Below are positions 1-9,309 of a stretch of DNA of 64,000 bases, one piece after another (position 1 is the first letter of the stretch; each line of letters begins with the position of its first letter). This stretch comes from Dermanyssus gallinae (taxonomy: Eukaryota > Arthropoda > Arachnida > Mesostigmata > Dermanyssidae): NCBI GenBank assembly GCA_003439945.1, contig QVRM01001471.1:466501-530500 (forward strand), read 5' to 3'. A program made the position numbers and the translations under genes. The notes beneath the pieces were generated by a model. That model ran no database searches, was not told where the DNA came from, and saw only the letters and a list, made by a program, of their open reading frames with translations.

Positions 1-4
1 TCTC

Positions 5-840
5 GTGGTCAGAAAACTAAAGAAGGGAGAAGTTGAGGTCGAAAGCGTAGTAAGGCTCCTCCGACAAATGACTAAGTATTTACAGCGAGCTAAGCAAGAC
101 GCAAGACCGCATAAGCGGGGCGCCGGTCAAACGGGCCAGAAGAGACGCCCGATAGCGTTCCACTTCCCGGAAGACCTAGACACAGAAATAGCCCGAATGG
201 CCGCAGAGGCATGTTGGGTAGGACGACTCTACGCTCCAGTAGACTTTTGCCTGAAGAGAAGCCTGAAAAAAGGAGACAGGAAGAGAGAAAGCGTCAGAAG
301 CACATAGATAACCGGCAAGAGGAATACAGTGGTTGTCCAAACGGGAGGTGGTTCCTACGTCGATATTCTTAAAGAAATGAAAACCAAAGTCTGCCCGAAT
401 TTCTCACCGAATGTTAGTGTCGAAACCTGGCAACGGGACGCACGAATGAAGCTGATCCTCCACGGCCTCGAGGAGGAACTAAGCAAACCGTCAAAAAACA
501 GGTTTAGGGCGAGGGCGTGATAACAGCAGAGGTCCCACGCAAAGGGGCAAATGGGGCCTGGATTTATGCCCTGTTCATAAGTAGAAGGATCGGCGAGGCC
601 CTACTAAAGAGAGGACGACTAAGTGAGGGGTTGTCAACGTGCCAGGTGACCGAAGGGATCGATCTCCCATGCTGCATGAGATGCCAGGGAATGGGCCATT
701 CCGCAAAGGATTGTGCTAAAGAAATGCCCCGAGACCGCAGATGCTATCGCTGCGGAGGCACTGGACATATAGCGACAAACTGCATCGCTAAGATCAGAAA
801 GTACTACATATGCTTTGTAGCAAGGCACTATACAAATTAA
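5..840 (+). pseudogene. Decayed R1-clade LINE ORF1 (gag-like, CCHC knuckles)
   Basis: This is the remnant of the nucleic-acid-binding ORF1 protein of a non-LTR retrotransposon. The recognisable part is at 660-810, where two zinc knuckles are read in one frame: C-x2-C-x4-H-x4-C (CMRCQGMGHSAKDC) and another (CYRCGGTGHIATNC). The reading frame is broken into three overlapping pieces (5-307, 329-520, 517-840), so it cannot make a full protein. The upstream end runs off the window. The endonuclease remnant of the same element follows directly at 845. Family assignment to the R1 clade rests on the order gag, AP endonuclease, RT and on the endonuclease motifs. Confidence 0.75.
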
Positions 841-844
841 AGTC

Positions 845-2940
845 TTGCAGGTTAATCTCAATAGGTGCGGGGCCATGCATTATCTTCTAGCGGCAGCAGT
901 AGACCGGCTGGGAGTAGACCTATGCCTGTTGTCAAAGCCAAACCGCGATCTGTTGGACAACCGTCGAAAGACGTCACAATCCGGAATAAGGACCAGAAAA
1001 ATGGGTTTACCAAGATACAGGTCGACGGGGACGCAGTATTCTATAGCTGCTACTTCTCCCCCAACAGAGGCCAAGATGAATTTGTTAAATACTTTGAAGT
1101 ACTGAACGTCAGCGTGAGAGCGCGGTATTATCAGACCTAGATTATCATGAAAGACTTCAACGCGGCGTCTGTGAATTGGGGTAGTAGGCGCACTAACTTT
1201 TGGGGACAAACTCTGATGGAATGGTTGGCCAAACGGAACCTTCTGGTTATGAACAACCCGAAAGCGACAGCGACGTTCGCCCGCAGAGGTACGAATCCTC
1301 GTTCGAGATCCTCGAATACGAAGAACACCTTTGTGACCACCGATGTATTACATTCACGGTGAAAATCGAAGGAGCACTCAAGAGCACGGTGCCTGCCGCT
1401 GGGTGCCACAGGCCCAGATAGTCGGCTTGAAGGATGAGGAAGAAGAAGTTTAGGGAGGAGATAGCTCGGGCTGCGACGAACTGGAGCAAATCTTCAATGA
1501 GAAAAGCTTAGGCAAGATTCTTCGTAAAGCATGCGAAAGGGCAACGCCAGCTTCAGTGCCCCCGCGACAAAGAAACGCTGCACCAAAGTTTGGTGGTCCC
1601 CTGAGATGGCCGCCGCGCGGAGAGAGTGTATTGGAGCCCGGCGCCGAAACACTAAAGCACGTGAGAAGGCTCAAAAGACGAGAACGGAATCGGCCGAGCA
1701 GGAGTGGCGGGAAAAGGCAGATGATCTCTGTTTCGAATACAAGGCAACACGCTCGAACATGAAGACTAGCCTCAGAAGGAGTATGTTTTGGTGCTGATCG
1801 AGGAGATCGAGCAGGACATGTGGGAGAAGCCCTACAAAATTGTAATGGGCAAACTGGGCGTTAGGGCACAGACGACATCACCGAATCTGACGGAAGTCAT
1901 TGTGGCTCACCTTTCCCGATGCAGACGGAGAAAAGCAGAGACCCTTTTGTGGTGAATGCGGAGGATGTCCCTCCTGTAACGCTCTAGGAGGTCCAGCGAG
2001 CGGCTAAAAGAATGTCAGAGGGCACGACCCCCAGGACCCTACGGCATACCTCCGGAAGCGATTAAATGCCTAATGAAGGAACGCCCATCGGTCTTTAAAA
2101 CGGTCGTAGACGCACTACTGAGAGAGGCACGGTTTCCAGGAGATCGAAAGAAAGCTTTTATTTTAAATGCGAGAAAAGAGCCATGCTTAGACTCGTCCTG
2201 CAGACTCATCTGCCTTTTCGACACAGTGTCTAAGGCCGTGGAGTCAATACTCCCGAGCAGACTCAACGACGCAATCGAGGAAAGGCAAGTCTCGCTCTCA
2301 GATGATCAGCATGGGTTTCGTAAAGGGAGATCCATGCTCCAGCCATTAGCAAAATACTCGCTAAGGCCGAAGAAGAGAGACAGAAAAGCCCCAGCGTTCG
2401 TAACATTTGCATCCTGGTATTGCTGGATGTAAAGAATGCGTTTAACAGCGCAAACTGGGGTGTGATTATGAATGCGGTTGAGAGAAAGGAGTACCAGCGA
2501 AATCCGGCGTCTGATAGTGTCATATCTAGCTCAACGAAGTGTGAGTTACGAAAGCAGGGAGTACGCGATGGCAGGTGTACCACAAGGTTTCGTGCTAGGA
2601 CCTACGCTGTAGAACCTAGCGTACGACGGCGTGCTAGAGATTAGCAGGCCTTGCGGTGTTGAGTTCATCGACGACTTGGCAAACCTTAGTCACCGCAAGG
2701 GACGCGGAGCTGTTCAAGGACAGAGCAAATGAAAGATTAGAGGGGGTCAACCGGTGGATGAAGTCCCACCACCTAATGCTAGAACCGGAAAAGAACGAGG
2801 CGACCCTGTTTATTGGAAGAAAGCACTGCCAGAAGCTGGATATCTGTGTGGACGGCTACATGATCCAGATGAACAAGCAGGCCATGAGAGCGAAGATAAA
2901 GATGCCGGAAGAAACGCGCCGTCAGCAGGCCAAAGATTGA
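845..2940 (+). pseudogene. Decayed R1-clade LINE ORF2 (AP endonuclease and reverse transcriptase)
   Basis: This is the ORF2 of the element that begins with the gag remnant at 5-840. Visible blocks in order: an endonuclease start (QVNLNRCGAMHYLL near 848), the FYSCYFSPNRGQDEF block near 1040-1085, the DFNAASVNWGS block near 1150-1190, a linker with VWWSPEMAAARRE near 1590, the RT finger and palm with LDVKNAFNSANWG near 2423, a degraded FIDDLANLSH in place of the catalytic F/YADD near 2665, and a thumb segment (LEPEKNEATLFIGRKH) near 2780-2840. At least five frame changes and stops separate the blocks. The element ends around 2940, where a different dispersed repeat begins. Confidence 0.75.
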
Positions 2941-2959
2941 AAACCAGACAAGTGGCTTT

Positions 2960-3096
2960 CTACATGCACTTAAGTAATACCATAAATATCCCGGTCATGT
3001 AGGTTAGGAGATCGCCAGGTTTTTAGTGGGTTTGTGGGTCCCATACTGCCTAGACCAAAGGGTCTGCATTATGCATTTTTATTCCTCGCCGTTGTA
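2960..3096 (+). repeat. Dispersed ~135-bp repeat, copy 1
   Basis: The block is shared with 27410-27541 (same strand) and 38025-38163 (opposite strand). Shared words include ATCCCGG, ATGTAGGTTAGG, TTTTTAGTGGGTTT and GCATTATGCATTTTT. A GTGGG...CCCAC stem around a GGTTTGAGAGTCC-like sequence resembles a tRNA T-arm and pol III B box. A SINE origin is therefore possible but unproven. Confidence 0.6.
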
Positions 3097-3099
3097 AAA

Positions 3100-3420
3100 A
3101 AAAGTCCCAGGCCAGGGCGTCCTTAAAATCGGCACGGTTTCTGGTTACAGGCAGGGTAGCATCTGATAGGCTTAGGTCGCCTTTTGACACTAGCACTAGG
3201 GCCTACTTAGCCGCATTTAAGTGCACCTGTTGGGCAAGATGTTTAATAGATCCGCCTTATCCGTCTTTTACGTTTGTTTTCTGACACCGCAGACGGGACA
3301 CCTGCCAACACCCCGTCTTCCAGGTACCATATTTTCATTTCCATCAGTCGTTTAACGCAAAGACAGAACAACGGGGGAAGGGAAGCAAGTAGCCTTCTGG
3401 ACAGCCGACTGAGGCAAAAT
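3100..3420 (-). pseudogene. RLE-type LINE reverse transcriptase fragment
   Basis: On the minus strand, 3410-3243 reads LPPLFCLCVKRLMEMKIWYLEDGVLAG. This aligns with the RT motif B tail and catalytic motif C of the intact element at 32143-35031 (LAPALFCLGIKDLV and LWYLDDGLLGG). The second residue of the catalytic pair is altered: YLED instead of YLDD. Downstream text to about 3100 is weakly alignable and broken by stops. It is a short inactive relic. Confidence 0.5.
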
Positions 3421-3818
3421 GGCGTCACCTTGCAACAGCACATGTGGTCATCATGCACTTTCGAAACTTTCCAAATGAATAAAAAACAAAAACAAATTTA
3501 CTTATTTAAGAATTCGCCAGCCCAGTGCAAAGCGCATGCAAAAGGAAGATTGCGTTGGAGTTATGCATACTCGGCAGTGCGATCTAATATTAGTTCATGG
3601 GTTGCGCAGAGCAATTTGCATAGGCCAAGGGTCTTAAGTGGCAATATACAATAAGTTTGGTAAAACAAACTTTGTGGAGATAGCAATATGATTCCAATAC
3701 AGAATGTAGATAATACCTACCATCTACTCTTACTGGTGCAAAACGGCTGTTGTTCACAGAAGAGGGCACAAGATGCAGTCGCTTGGGTGGGTTCATGTAA
3801 GGCAGAGGTTTCTAACGT
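3421..3818. other. No recognisable feature
   Basis: AT-leaning sequence with only short overlapping open frames. I see no motif, repeat copy or signal here. Confidence 0.5.
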
Positions 3819-3821
3819 AAT

Positions 3822-3854
<33 letters not shown>

Positions 3855-3903
3855 AAATGAGAAACGTACGTGTAGTAAAACAAACAATCTGTGCGTAAGT
3901 TTG

Positions 3904-3944
<41 letters not shown>
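3819..3944. repeat. Two (TA)n microsatellites
   Basis: Two TA runs (about 3822-3847 and 3908-3944) are separated by about 60 bases. The first is bounded by AATTA and TAATT, making it a perfect short palindrome. Confidence 0.9.
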
Positions 3945-3949
<5 letters not shown>

Positions 3950-4165
3950 CACCTCAATATGCCTTAAATAGTAATAAGATGGGTAGATGCAACGACAGCA
4001 AATGTACATGAAGGACGTTTTTAGACACGTCGTAACTGGAAACCACTAGCACATATCTATCTGCCGTCGCCATCAACATCAGCACGCAACTCACGAGTGG
4101 TTGCTTAAACACGTCCCGCTTGTACAGTTATGGCCATCATCCTTGTTAGAATCAGTGCACGCGAA

Positions 4166-4171
4166 TTTATT
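4166..4171 (-). terminator. AATAAA polyadenylation signal of CaaX gene 1
   Basis: Minus-strand AATAAA lies 144 bases past the stop of the 4315-4707 ORF. It is followed by the conserved flank (TTCGCGTGCACTGA) seen after all four paralogs. The conserved spacing makes it a credible 3' end signal. Confidence 0.7.
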
Positions 4172-4314
4172 CTTCCATATCACACTTGGTCTTTTCATAG
4201 GCCGTTAGCAGCTGCATCGGTACCTATTGCCAAGCGACTTATCCGAGTTTGAGGTGAATGGTGAATCCCAGCGCAGACCTCTTACCGATTCAGGGAGATA
4301 GTGGTCCTCCGTCC

Positions 4315-4707
4315 TTAGACAACGGTGCAACAGCTTTTTTTGCCTTTCTTGGCAGCTGCTGCGTCCTTTCCCGCGGCACCGCCCTTCTTTGCATCCTTTC
4401 CCACCGCTTTGGCAGTTTTCGAATCCTTGGCAGCGGCGGCCGTTTTTTTGACTGCATCGGTTTTTTTGGTGTCAGCTGCCTTTGGTGCACTGGTTGCTGG
4501 CTTTGCAGCTGGCTTGGCGGAAAGCATTGGCTTGGAAGGGCGTGCATCGGTCGCCTTTTTGGGCTCATCGTCGGGTTTCTTGGTGTCTTTCTTTAGATCA
4601 CTCTCCTCGCCCTTCTGAGCCTCTGATAGACCGGCGTCGGCTGGCTTGGATTCCTCACTAGGGTTCAGGTTGGACCCGGTCTCATCGTCGTTTACCGGCT
4701 CCGACAT
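4315..4707 (-). CDS. Disordered polybasic CaaX-box protein, family copy 1
   Basis: Single-exon gene of 130 residues, start ATG at 4707. It belongs to a four-member family in this window. The N-terminus (MSEPVNDDETGSNLNPSEES) is acidic and nearly invariant across copies. Residues 35-115 are Lys/Ala/Pro/Thr-rich and low in hydrophobic residues, so the chain is probably disordered. The end is polybasic (KKGKK, 120-124), then SCC and the CaaX box C127-T-V-V130, with a second Cys at 126 that could be palmitoylated. Established knowledge: CaaX tails with polybasic stretches send proteins to membrane inner faces (as in Ras, Rho and paralemmin). Lipidation here is inferred. X=Val leaves the choice of farnesyl or geranylgeranyl open. 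There is no signal peptide or membrane span. A SINE sits in its 5' flank and a CRE array lies further upstream. Confidence 0.8.
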   Translation of the reverse strand: MSEPVNDDETGSNLNPSEESKPADAGLSEAQKGEESDLKKDTKKPDDEPKKATDARPSKPMLSAKPAAKPATSAPKAADTKKTDAVKKTAAAAKDSKTAKAVGKDAKKGGAAGKDAAAAKKGKKSCCTVV

Positions 4708-5215
4708 GATGGACTTCGACTTCCTGGGTCTACCCCGTCGGCAGCAACTGTCGTCTACTCACCAGTCCGACAGTGCCTACCGGATACCTCAATAATAATT
4801 AGCAGGGGACTGCCACGCAAGGCACTTCGTTGTATTTCGACAACTACGAATCCGTGGATGTATGTAAACGCAACAAGCTATGCAAAAAACGACGCCCATA
4901 TCATACCTTATAAACGGGTTAGAACGTCGAGTCCGGTGGCGTGGTGGGTGCATTCGCCTGCGCCTCGCGACCGGAGGAGACACATACTTGCGCGGGTTCG
5001 AGCAGCCCCACCATTGCACATTTATAGGGGTCCGTCTATGAAGCAATGCGAAAAGCAGACACGTGGACGTTAAATCTTGGCTGGGGATCAGCCCGAGAAA
5101 AAAGTTTAAAAAGTGGGTTAGATGAAAATTGTTACAGACGATTGTCTATACCGTAATGCTAATAACTAATAATGCACTACGAATGGCGAAGCTGCTGATT
5201 ACTGCTAGACACTAG
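4708..5215 (-). promoter_or_regulatory. Conserved 5' flank of CaaX gene 1, interrupted by a SINE
   Basis: Sequence just upstream of the ATG shares blocks with the flanks of copies 3 and 4, including a CACTGTC-like block and GTTGTCGAAATACAACGAAG (minus strand, about 4825-4845). Further out, 5170-5215 (CACTACG..GCGAAGC..CTG) resembles 62213-62275 upstream of copy 4, once the intervening SINE (4924-5114) is discounted. No clear TATA box was found for this copy. A GTGAGT and a CCCAG lie 39 bases apart near the ATG, but the interval is too short to call an intron with confidence. Confidence 0.45.
4924..5114 (+). mobile_element. tRNA-derived SINE (family 1) with target-site duplication
   Basis: It starts GTCGAGTCCGGTGGCGTGG and carries a pol III B box (GGGTTCGAG near 4994). 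It continues with a body (GGGGTCCGTCTATGAAGCAA) and the tail TTGGCTG..TCAGCCCGA, then an A-rich end. The repeat GGGTTAGA occurs at 4916-4923 and 5115-5122 and looks like the target-site duplication. Other copies: 20629-20813, 26782-26940, 29551-29680, 30131-30265, 49759-49943 and 63208-63379. It is inserted in the 5' flank of CaaX gene 1, antisense to the gene. Confidence 0.85.
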
Positions 5216-5741
5216 GAGAGTATGCTATTGACGAAGGGGTCAGAACGCTATATGGCGCGTTCTGTTCCCAAAGAGAGTGTAGAAGCACACATGGGTTAGC
5301 ACGTCATGTAGTGTGCCGGCAGAATGTGTACGCGTTAAAGACCCGTCAGATGAACGCAACAAAAATTACCAGGTTTACCACCACAAACCATTTACGCGCG
5401 ATGCTGTCTGTGTACACTGTTAAATGTTGTTTGCTCGATTTGTGTCGTCGTGGGCACTGCCCGATGTGTTATATGTATTACCGGGCTCCGCTGGAGGCTC
5501 TGCAACCTCTGCGCTTTTGGTGCCTTGGATGGTCCTTTCGGACCGGTCGAAGGTGTATTCAGTGCTGATGAGGTAGGTGGTTTACGCTGTTTCGCTGCGC
5601 GTCTGTCGCCTTGCCGCCGCCGCCGCCAGCGCGATTTGTGTGGCAGAGCTGGAGACGGCCTTCGCTCAGTTTGCAAGTGTCAGAGTAGGAAACTACTCTG
5701 ATTGAGCGGGAAAACTCAAAAATCTACAGCAGCCGCTGCAA
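5216..5741. other. No recognisable feature
   Basis: Moderately GC-rich sequence between the SINE and the tandem array. Short open frames on both strands (for example 5450-5701 plus) have no recognisable motif. Confidence 0.4.
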
Positions 5742-6200
5742 CACGGGCCAGCAACAGCATCGAGTGACGTCACGAGCGCAAACCAGCAGCATCGAGTGAC
5801 GTCATGAGCGTCAACCAACAGCATCGAGTGACGTCACGAGCGCAAACCAACAGCATCGAGTGACGTCATGAGCGCCAACCAGCAGCATCGAGTGACGTCA
5901 TGAGCGCAAACCAACAGCATCGAGTGACGTCACGAGCGCAAACCAACAGCATCGAGTGACGTCATGAGCGCCAACCAGCAGCATTGAGTGACGTCACGAG
6001 CGCAAACCAGCAGCATCGAGTGACGCCATGCGCGCAAATTAGCAGCATCGAGTGACGTCACGACTTCGACTGACCGGCATAAGCAGACGACGCTCATAGT
6101 CAACAAAGCCGTGACGTCATGCGCGCAAACCAGCAGCATCGAGTGACGTCACGACTTCGACTGACCGGCATAAGCAGACGACGCTCATAGTCAACAAAGC
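5742..6200. repeat. 32-bp tandem array of palindromic CRE (TGACGTCA) sites
   Basis: The unit is about AGCAGCATCGAGTGACGTCA plus 12 bases. The octamer TGACGTCA occurs at 5765, 5797, 5829, 5861, 5893, 5925, 5957, 5989, 6053, 6112 and 6144, and a TGACGCCA variant sits at 6021. From 5765 to 6053 the spacing is exactly 32 bases. The last units carry a longer insert (CGACTTCGACTGACCGGCAT and more) that is duplicated. TGACGTCA is the known consensus for CREB/ATF bZIP dimers; binding here is inferred. The array lies about 1.05-1.5 kb upstream of CaaX gene 1. Confidence 0.9.
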
Positions 6201-6254
6201 GCACAACAGCCGTAAAAAACAACTCCTCCGTAGTGGTATTGCGTTTTTATAGCT

Positions 6255-6372
6255 CTAAACCATCGTTCGTTCCTACGGGCTTGAAATTGCTATGAGGGCA
6301 TATCTTCAATGCACCGAGGGCCGGACACGTAGAGGTATCTAGGGTTTTCCCAACAGTCCTTATGGCAGCACC
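6255..6372 (+). repeat. Dispersed ~110-bp repeat, copy A
   Basis: It matches 63006-63115 with interspersed differences. Shared words in order are TACGGGCTTG, TTCA.TGCACCGA, CCGG, GAGGT, TAGGGTTT and GGCAGCA or GCAGCA. No open frame or tRNA-like head was recognised. Confidence 0.5.
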
Positions 6373-6384
6373 ATCGCTGACTTT

Positions 6385-6510
6385 CAGCGGCGTGCTCTCA
6401 ATGAGCATTGCTCAAAGTGTGTGAAAAAATCCCATCAACAACGGGTGTCGAATCGGCGACCCTCCGGTAGATGACAGTTACTAGCGCACTAGCCGCTCTT
6501 AACCGAGTGA
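6385..6510 (-). mobile_element. tRNA-like SINE, family 2, copy A
   Basis: On the minus strand there is a tRNA-like head (GGCTAGTGCGCTAGTAACTG) and a B-box-like GCCGATTCGACACC. They are followed by GTTGATGGGATTTT and a tail containing ATGCTCATTGA. The same order of blocks occurs on the plus strand at about 60750-60850. Two copies that match in both head and tail suggest a low-copy SINE family. Confidence 0.5.
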
Positions 6511-6879
6511 CGGATGCTGCCACAACAAACGGCAGTTTGCGAACTGCCCAAACAAGGCCGCCCCCCTGAGCAGACAACCGGCGCTCAAGCCCATTTTGCC
6601 CCTGGAGAGATAGCAACGACCACTACAAACAGGAAATGCGGATATGGGTCTTTTTTGGTTTGGGGACATCAGGTTTCTAGTGTTGATTCTGTGTTATCTG
6701 TCTCTGTCAGTGACAATTACGGTGGTAATGTTTTCAACAACTCATTCTTTTGGCTGACTGGCGTGCGCTTTTGCCGATGGCTGGGAGCTCTCTGAGACCA
6801 AACCTGACGAAAGGATACCGATGGGCAGGGTTTAGCGGCTTTGCACCGGCGACCTCGACCGCCGCTGCATGAGGCTAAT
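6511..6879. other. No recognisable feature
   Basis: Unannotated sequence between the SINE-like block and a LINE fragment. Short open frames only. Confidence 0.4.
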
Positions 6880-7200
6880 AGCGTTTGCAGAGCGCAACCG
6901 AGTGGTGTATCTGGTTGCGGGCATTCCGCTTTTAAAAGAAGACTTCCAGCGCCGGTTTAACCTGCGGCTAACCCACAAGTATCACGAGCATTTACTTAAG
7001 TGAGAAGCTAAGGTGTGCCAAATTGACAAGGACTTCTATCGGCCGCAAATTATAATTAGCAACTCGTGGAAGGATGCCCAATCCGAAGTTCGCTTTCTTT
7101 TTATGCGTCATGCATTGCACGGCTTTCATCATGCAGTGTGCACAAAAGTTGGCTTTCATGAGGCAGACCTATCATCTGTTGTAATGTCGGAATCCACCAA
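6880..7200 (+). pseudogene. C-terminal LINE ORF2 fragment (LINE group of 50244-51880)
   Basis: The translation contains RNRVVYLVAGIPLLKEDFQRRF (6892 on), then FMRHALHGFHHAVCTKVGFHEADLSS (about 7103-7180). These align with SRFVYLLAGCGPAVETIRARL and YTRYIVHGYHHLVCSTQGFHQVD of the element at 50244-51880. The closing Cys/His knuckle is lost. This is a short relic of the post-RT region. Confidence 0.65.
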
Positions 7201-7389
7201 CGCTCCGGCAGATATATATATACATCGCACTGTTAGACGAGGCCGGCATTTGTCAGTACAAGGAGCTCCAGAGACGCCTGTACAAGGAGCTAAAGATAGT
7301 TGCAGGGACGCTCCGGAGAACCGTGACTAACATGACTGGGGCACATTTTTATACGACGAAGCGTATAGCGGCTTACATGCGGGCGCCAT

Positions 7390-8125
7390 CAACGACTCCA
7401 CGAAGGCTAGCCTTTGAGTGGTCGCTGCTAAAGGATCTGGAGCCTGGTTACATGCACTTCCAAGTGACCTACTGGGCACCCTCCTGGACGACCAAATAAT
7501 CCGAATCGGGGTGGGTCTTTGTCTTGGATGTGACCTTGTCTCCCCCCATCAGTGTTAATGTGGCCACCCCGTAGAAGAATTAGCCCATCACGGGTTATCG
7601 TGCATCATGAGTGCGTGACGGCGGGCCAGGCATGCCGGTATTATAGACACCTTCGGCCGAGCGCTTCGGTCAAGTGGTTTCTCCTGCATTCTACAGCCCC
7701 AGGGCCTCGCCGCCGACGATGGTAAACGCTCGGATGGGATGACTCTTACTCCGTTCAGTAGGGGCAAGATGATTGTCTGGGGTACCACTGTCACCGACTC
7801 ATTAGCACCTTCAATGGTCGGTGGCGAGGCGATCTCCGTAGGCCCCGCTGACAATCTAGCCGAGACAAGGAAGCTCGCAAAATACGCCTCAATAGGTTAT
7901 CCATGAGTCTCAACCGCTAGCGTTCGACAACTTGGGCGGCCCGGACAGCTTCACTCGCAGACTTCTCCACAGAGTCGGCGAGCAGCTGAACCTGGCAACC
8001 GGAGACAAGAGATCTGCGGCTTTCTTGAGACAGCGCCTCGACCTCAAAGTCCAACGCGGGAACACGGCGTCCGTCCGCGGTACGCTGTTGAAGTGGTCCC
8101 AACCCACTCTATATGAGAGAAATAT
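7390..8125 (+). pseudogene. RLE-type LINE 3' fragment (endonuclease domain)
   Basis: This aligns with the last quarter of the intact RLE element at 32143-35031. Recognisable blocks are GTLLDDQIIRIGVGLCLG, the knuckle CGHPVEELAHHGLSC, KRSDGMTLTPFSRGKMIVWG and the C-terminal QRLDLKVQRGNTASVRGT. The catalytic PD has become SD and the later Asp is a Gly (VWGTTVTD), so the endonuclease would be dead. Several stops and a frame change near 7905 break it. Its 3' end comes to within about 50 bases of a (TA)n run at 8176. Confidence 0.8.
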
Positions 8126-8172
8126 TCCCAGTGCACACGTTGTTGAAAGACAATTGTCGCTCCGTTTGTATT

Positions 8173-8175
<3 letters not shown>

Positions 8176-8223
<48 letters not shown>
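8176..8223. repeat. (TA)n microsatellite
   Basis: Uninterrupted TA run directly downstream of the RLE LINE fragment's 3' end. Confidence 0.95.
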
Positions 8224-8226
<3 letters not shown>

Positions 8227-9092
8227 AGAGTGAGATATTTATAGATGTAGTTTTTCTGTCTTTTTTCCAACATGGTTGTGCAAAATCTACGGTTGCGGGA
8301 TAACCAGTCAATGCATGGACGAAGCGATCATACCGGCGTGCTCGGCGGAAAATTCTGCATAACTGAATAATACACGGCGCATACTAGCAAAAGGCAAATA
8401 GTCGGACTAAGGAAAGTCATAAAAAGTTGATATGTTGTTACCGTAAAATGTTTCCATTACGACCAAAAACGGGAAACCCTCTTTCTGTTAGGGAAAAATT
8501 ATTTTCTTGCCGAGTTCTACTAAGCCTCAAAATATGTACCTTACGTTTTGATACACTCTTGCTTAAGCAGGCCAAAATGCAAACAAGTATGCGTGCCTTT
8601 ACTTTCGATATGGCTGTCGACAAGCTTAGTTACTCAGCACTTACGTAACGCAGCACCATCGCGTTTATACGAAAATGACGGGCATTCAATTTACTACAAA
8701 AATTACTACTTTGTTTTGGACGTACCTTTTTTTGTCGTAATGGCAACCTTTTACGGTTCTGAACGTGAAGGCTTCAGCGTAAGACATTTCAACAAATCGA
8801 CTTTAACGACTTTCTTTGATCCAGCTATTTGCTTTTCGCTATATTTCGTCAGATGTTATTTAGATTATGCAGAATGTTTACCGCCGAACACGCCGGCCTG
8901 ATCAGTTCAATCATGCGTCGACTGGCATTCCCCCAGGCGTAGATTTTGCACAACAATGTAGCATAAAAAAGTCAAAATAAATACTTTTTTAAGTGTCATC
9001 TCCACTTCTAAAGAAGACGTTTCCCCCCCTCCTTCCATTGGGAAACATGATTCTCTTGCCAAGTTTTACGAAATCTGAAAATAAGTGCACGG

Positions 9093-9093
<1 letters not shown>
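8224..9093. other. No recognisable feature
   Basis: AT-rich, no convincing gene. The open frame at 8548-8901 has no recognised motif and no paralog in the window. Confidence 0.4.

Positions 9094-9151
<58 letters not shown>
9094..9151. repeat. (TA)n microsatellite
   Basis: TA run that ends two bases before the 5' target-site duplication of the element at 9165-13997. Confidence 0.95.
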
Positions 9152-9155
<4 letters not shown>

Positions 9156-9309
9156 TCATTTAATTTTTTTCGATTGTTTACATTCGAACGGTGCAGACGT
9201 GTCTTGATTGAGCTCTGTGTTTTGTGCAAGTTTTAACTTAACTTTCGACTGTGTTGACGGTTGTGCTGCGCTGAGGTGATTCTACTAGGGCCAGTGCATT
9301 CGTAGAGCA

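Noticed and set aside
4258..4618. Open frames opposite the first CaaX gene (and similar ones opposite the other three)
   Set aside because: They are antisense shadows of a Lys/Ala-rich coding sequence. The minus-strand frames have the conserved ends, matching starts and polyadenylation signals.
4730..4790. Possible intron in the 5' leader of CaaX gene 1 (GTGAGT to CCCAG)
   Set aside because: The interval is only about 40 bases, and copy 4 lacks the acceptor AG at the matching place. A different donor (GTATGC) is equally plausible, so no intron is called.
5930..6139. Open frame with repeated residues across the tandem array (minus strand)
   Set aside because: It is produced by the 32-bp repeat being read in a frame without stops; no start context or conservation supports a protein.
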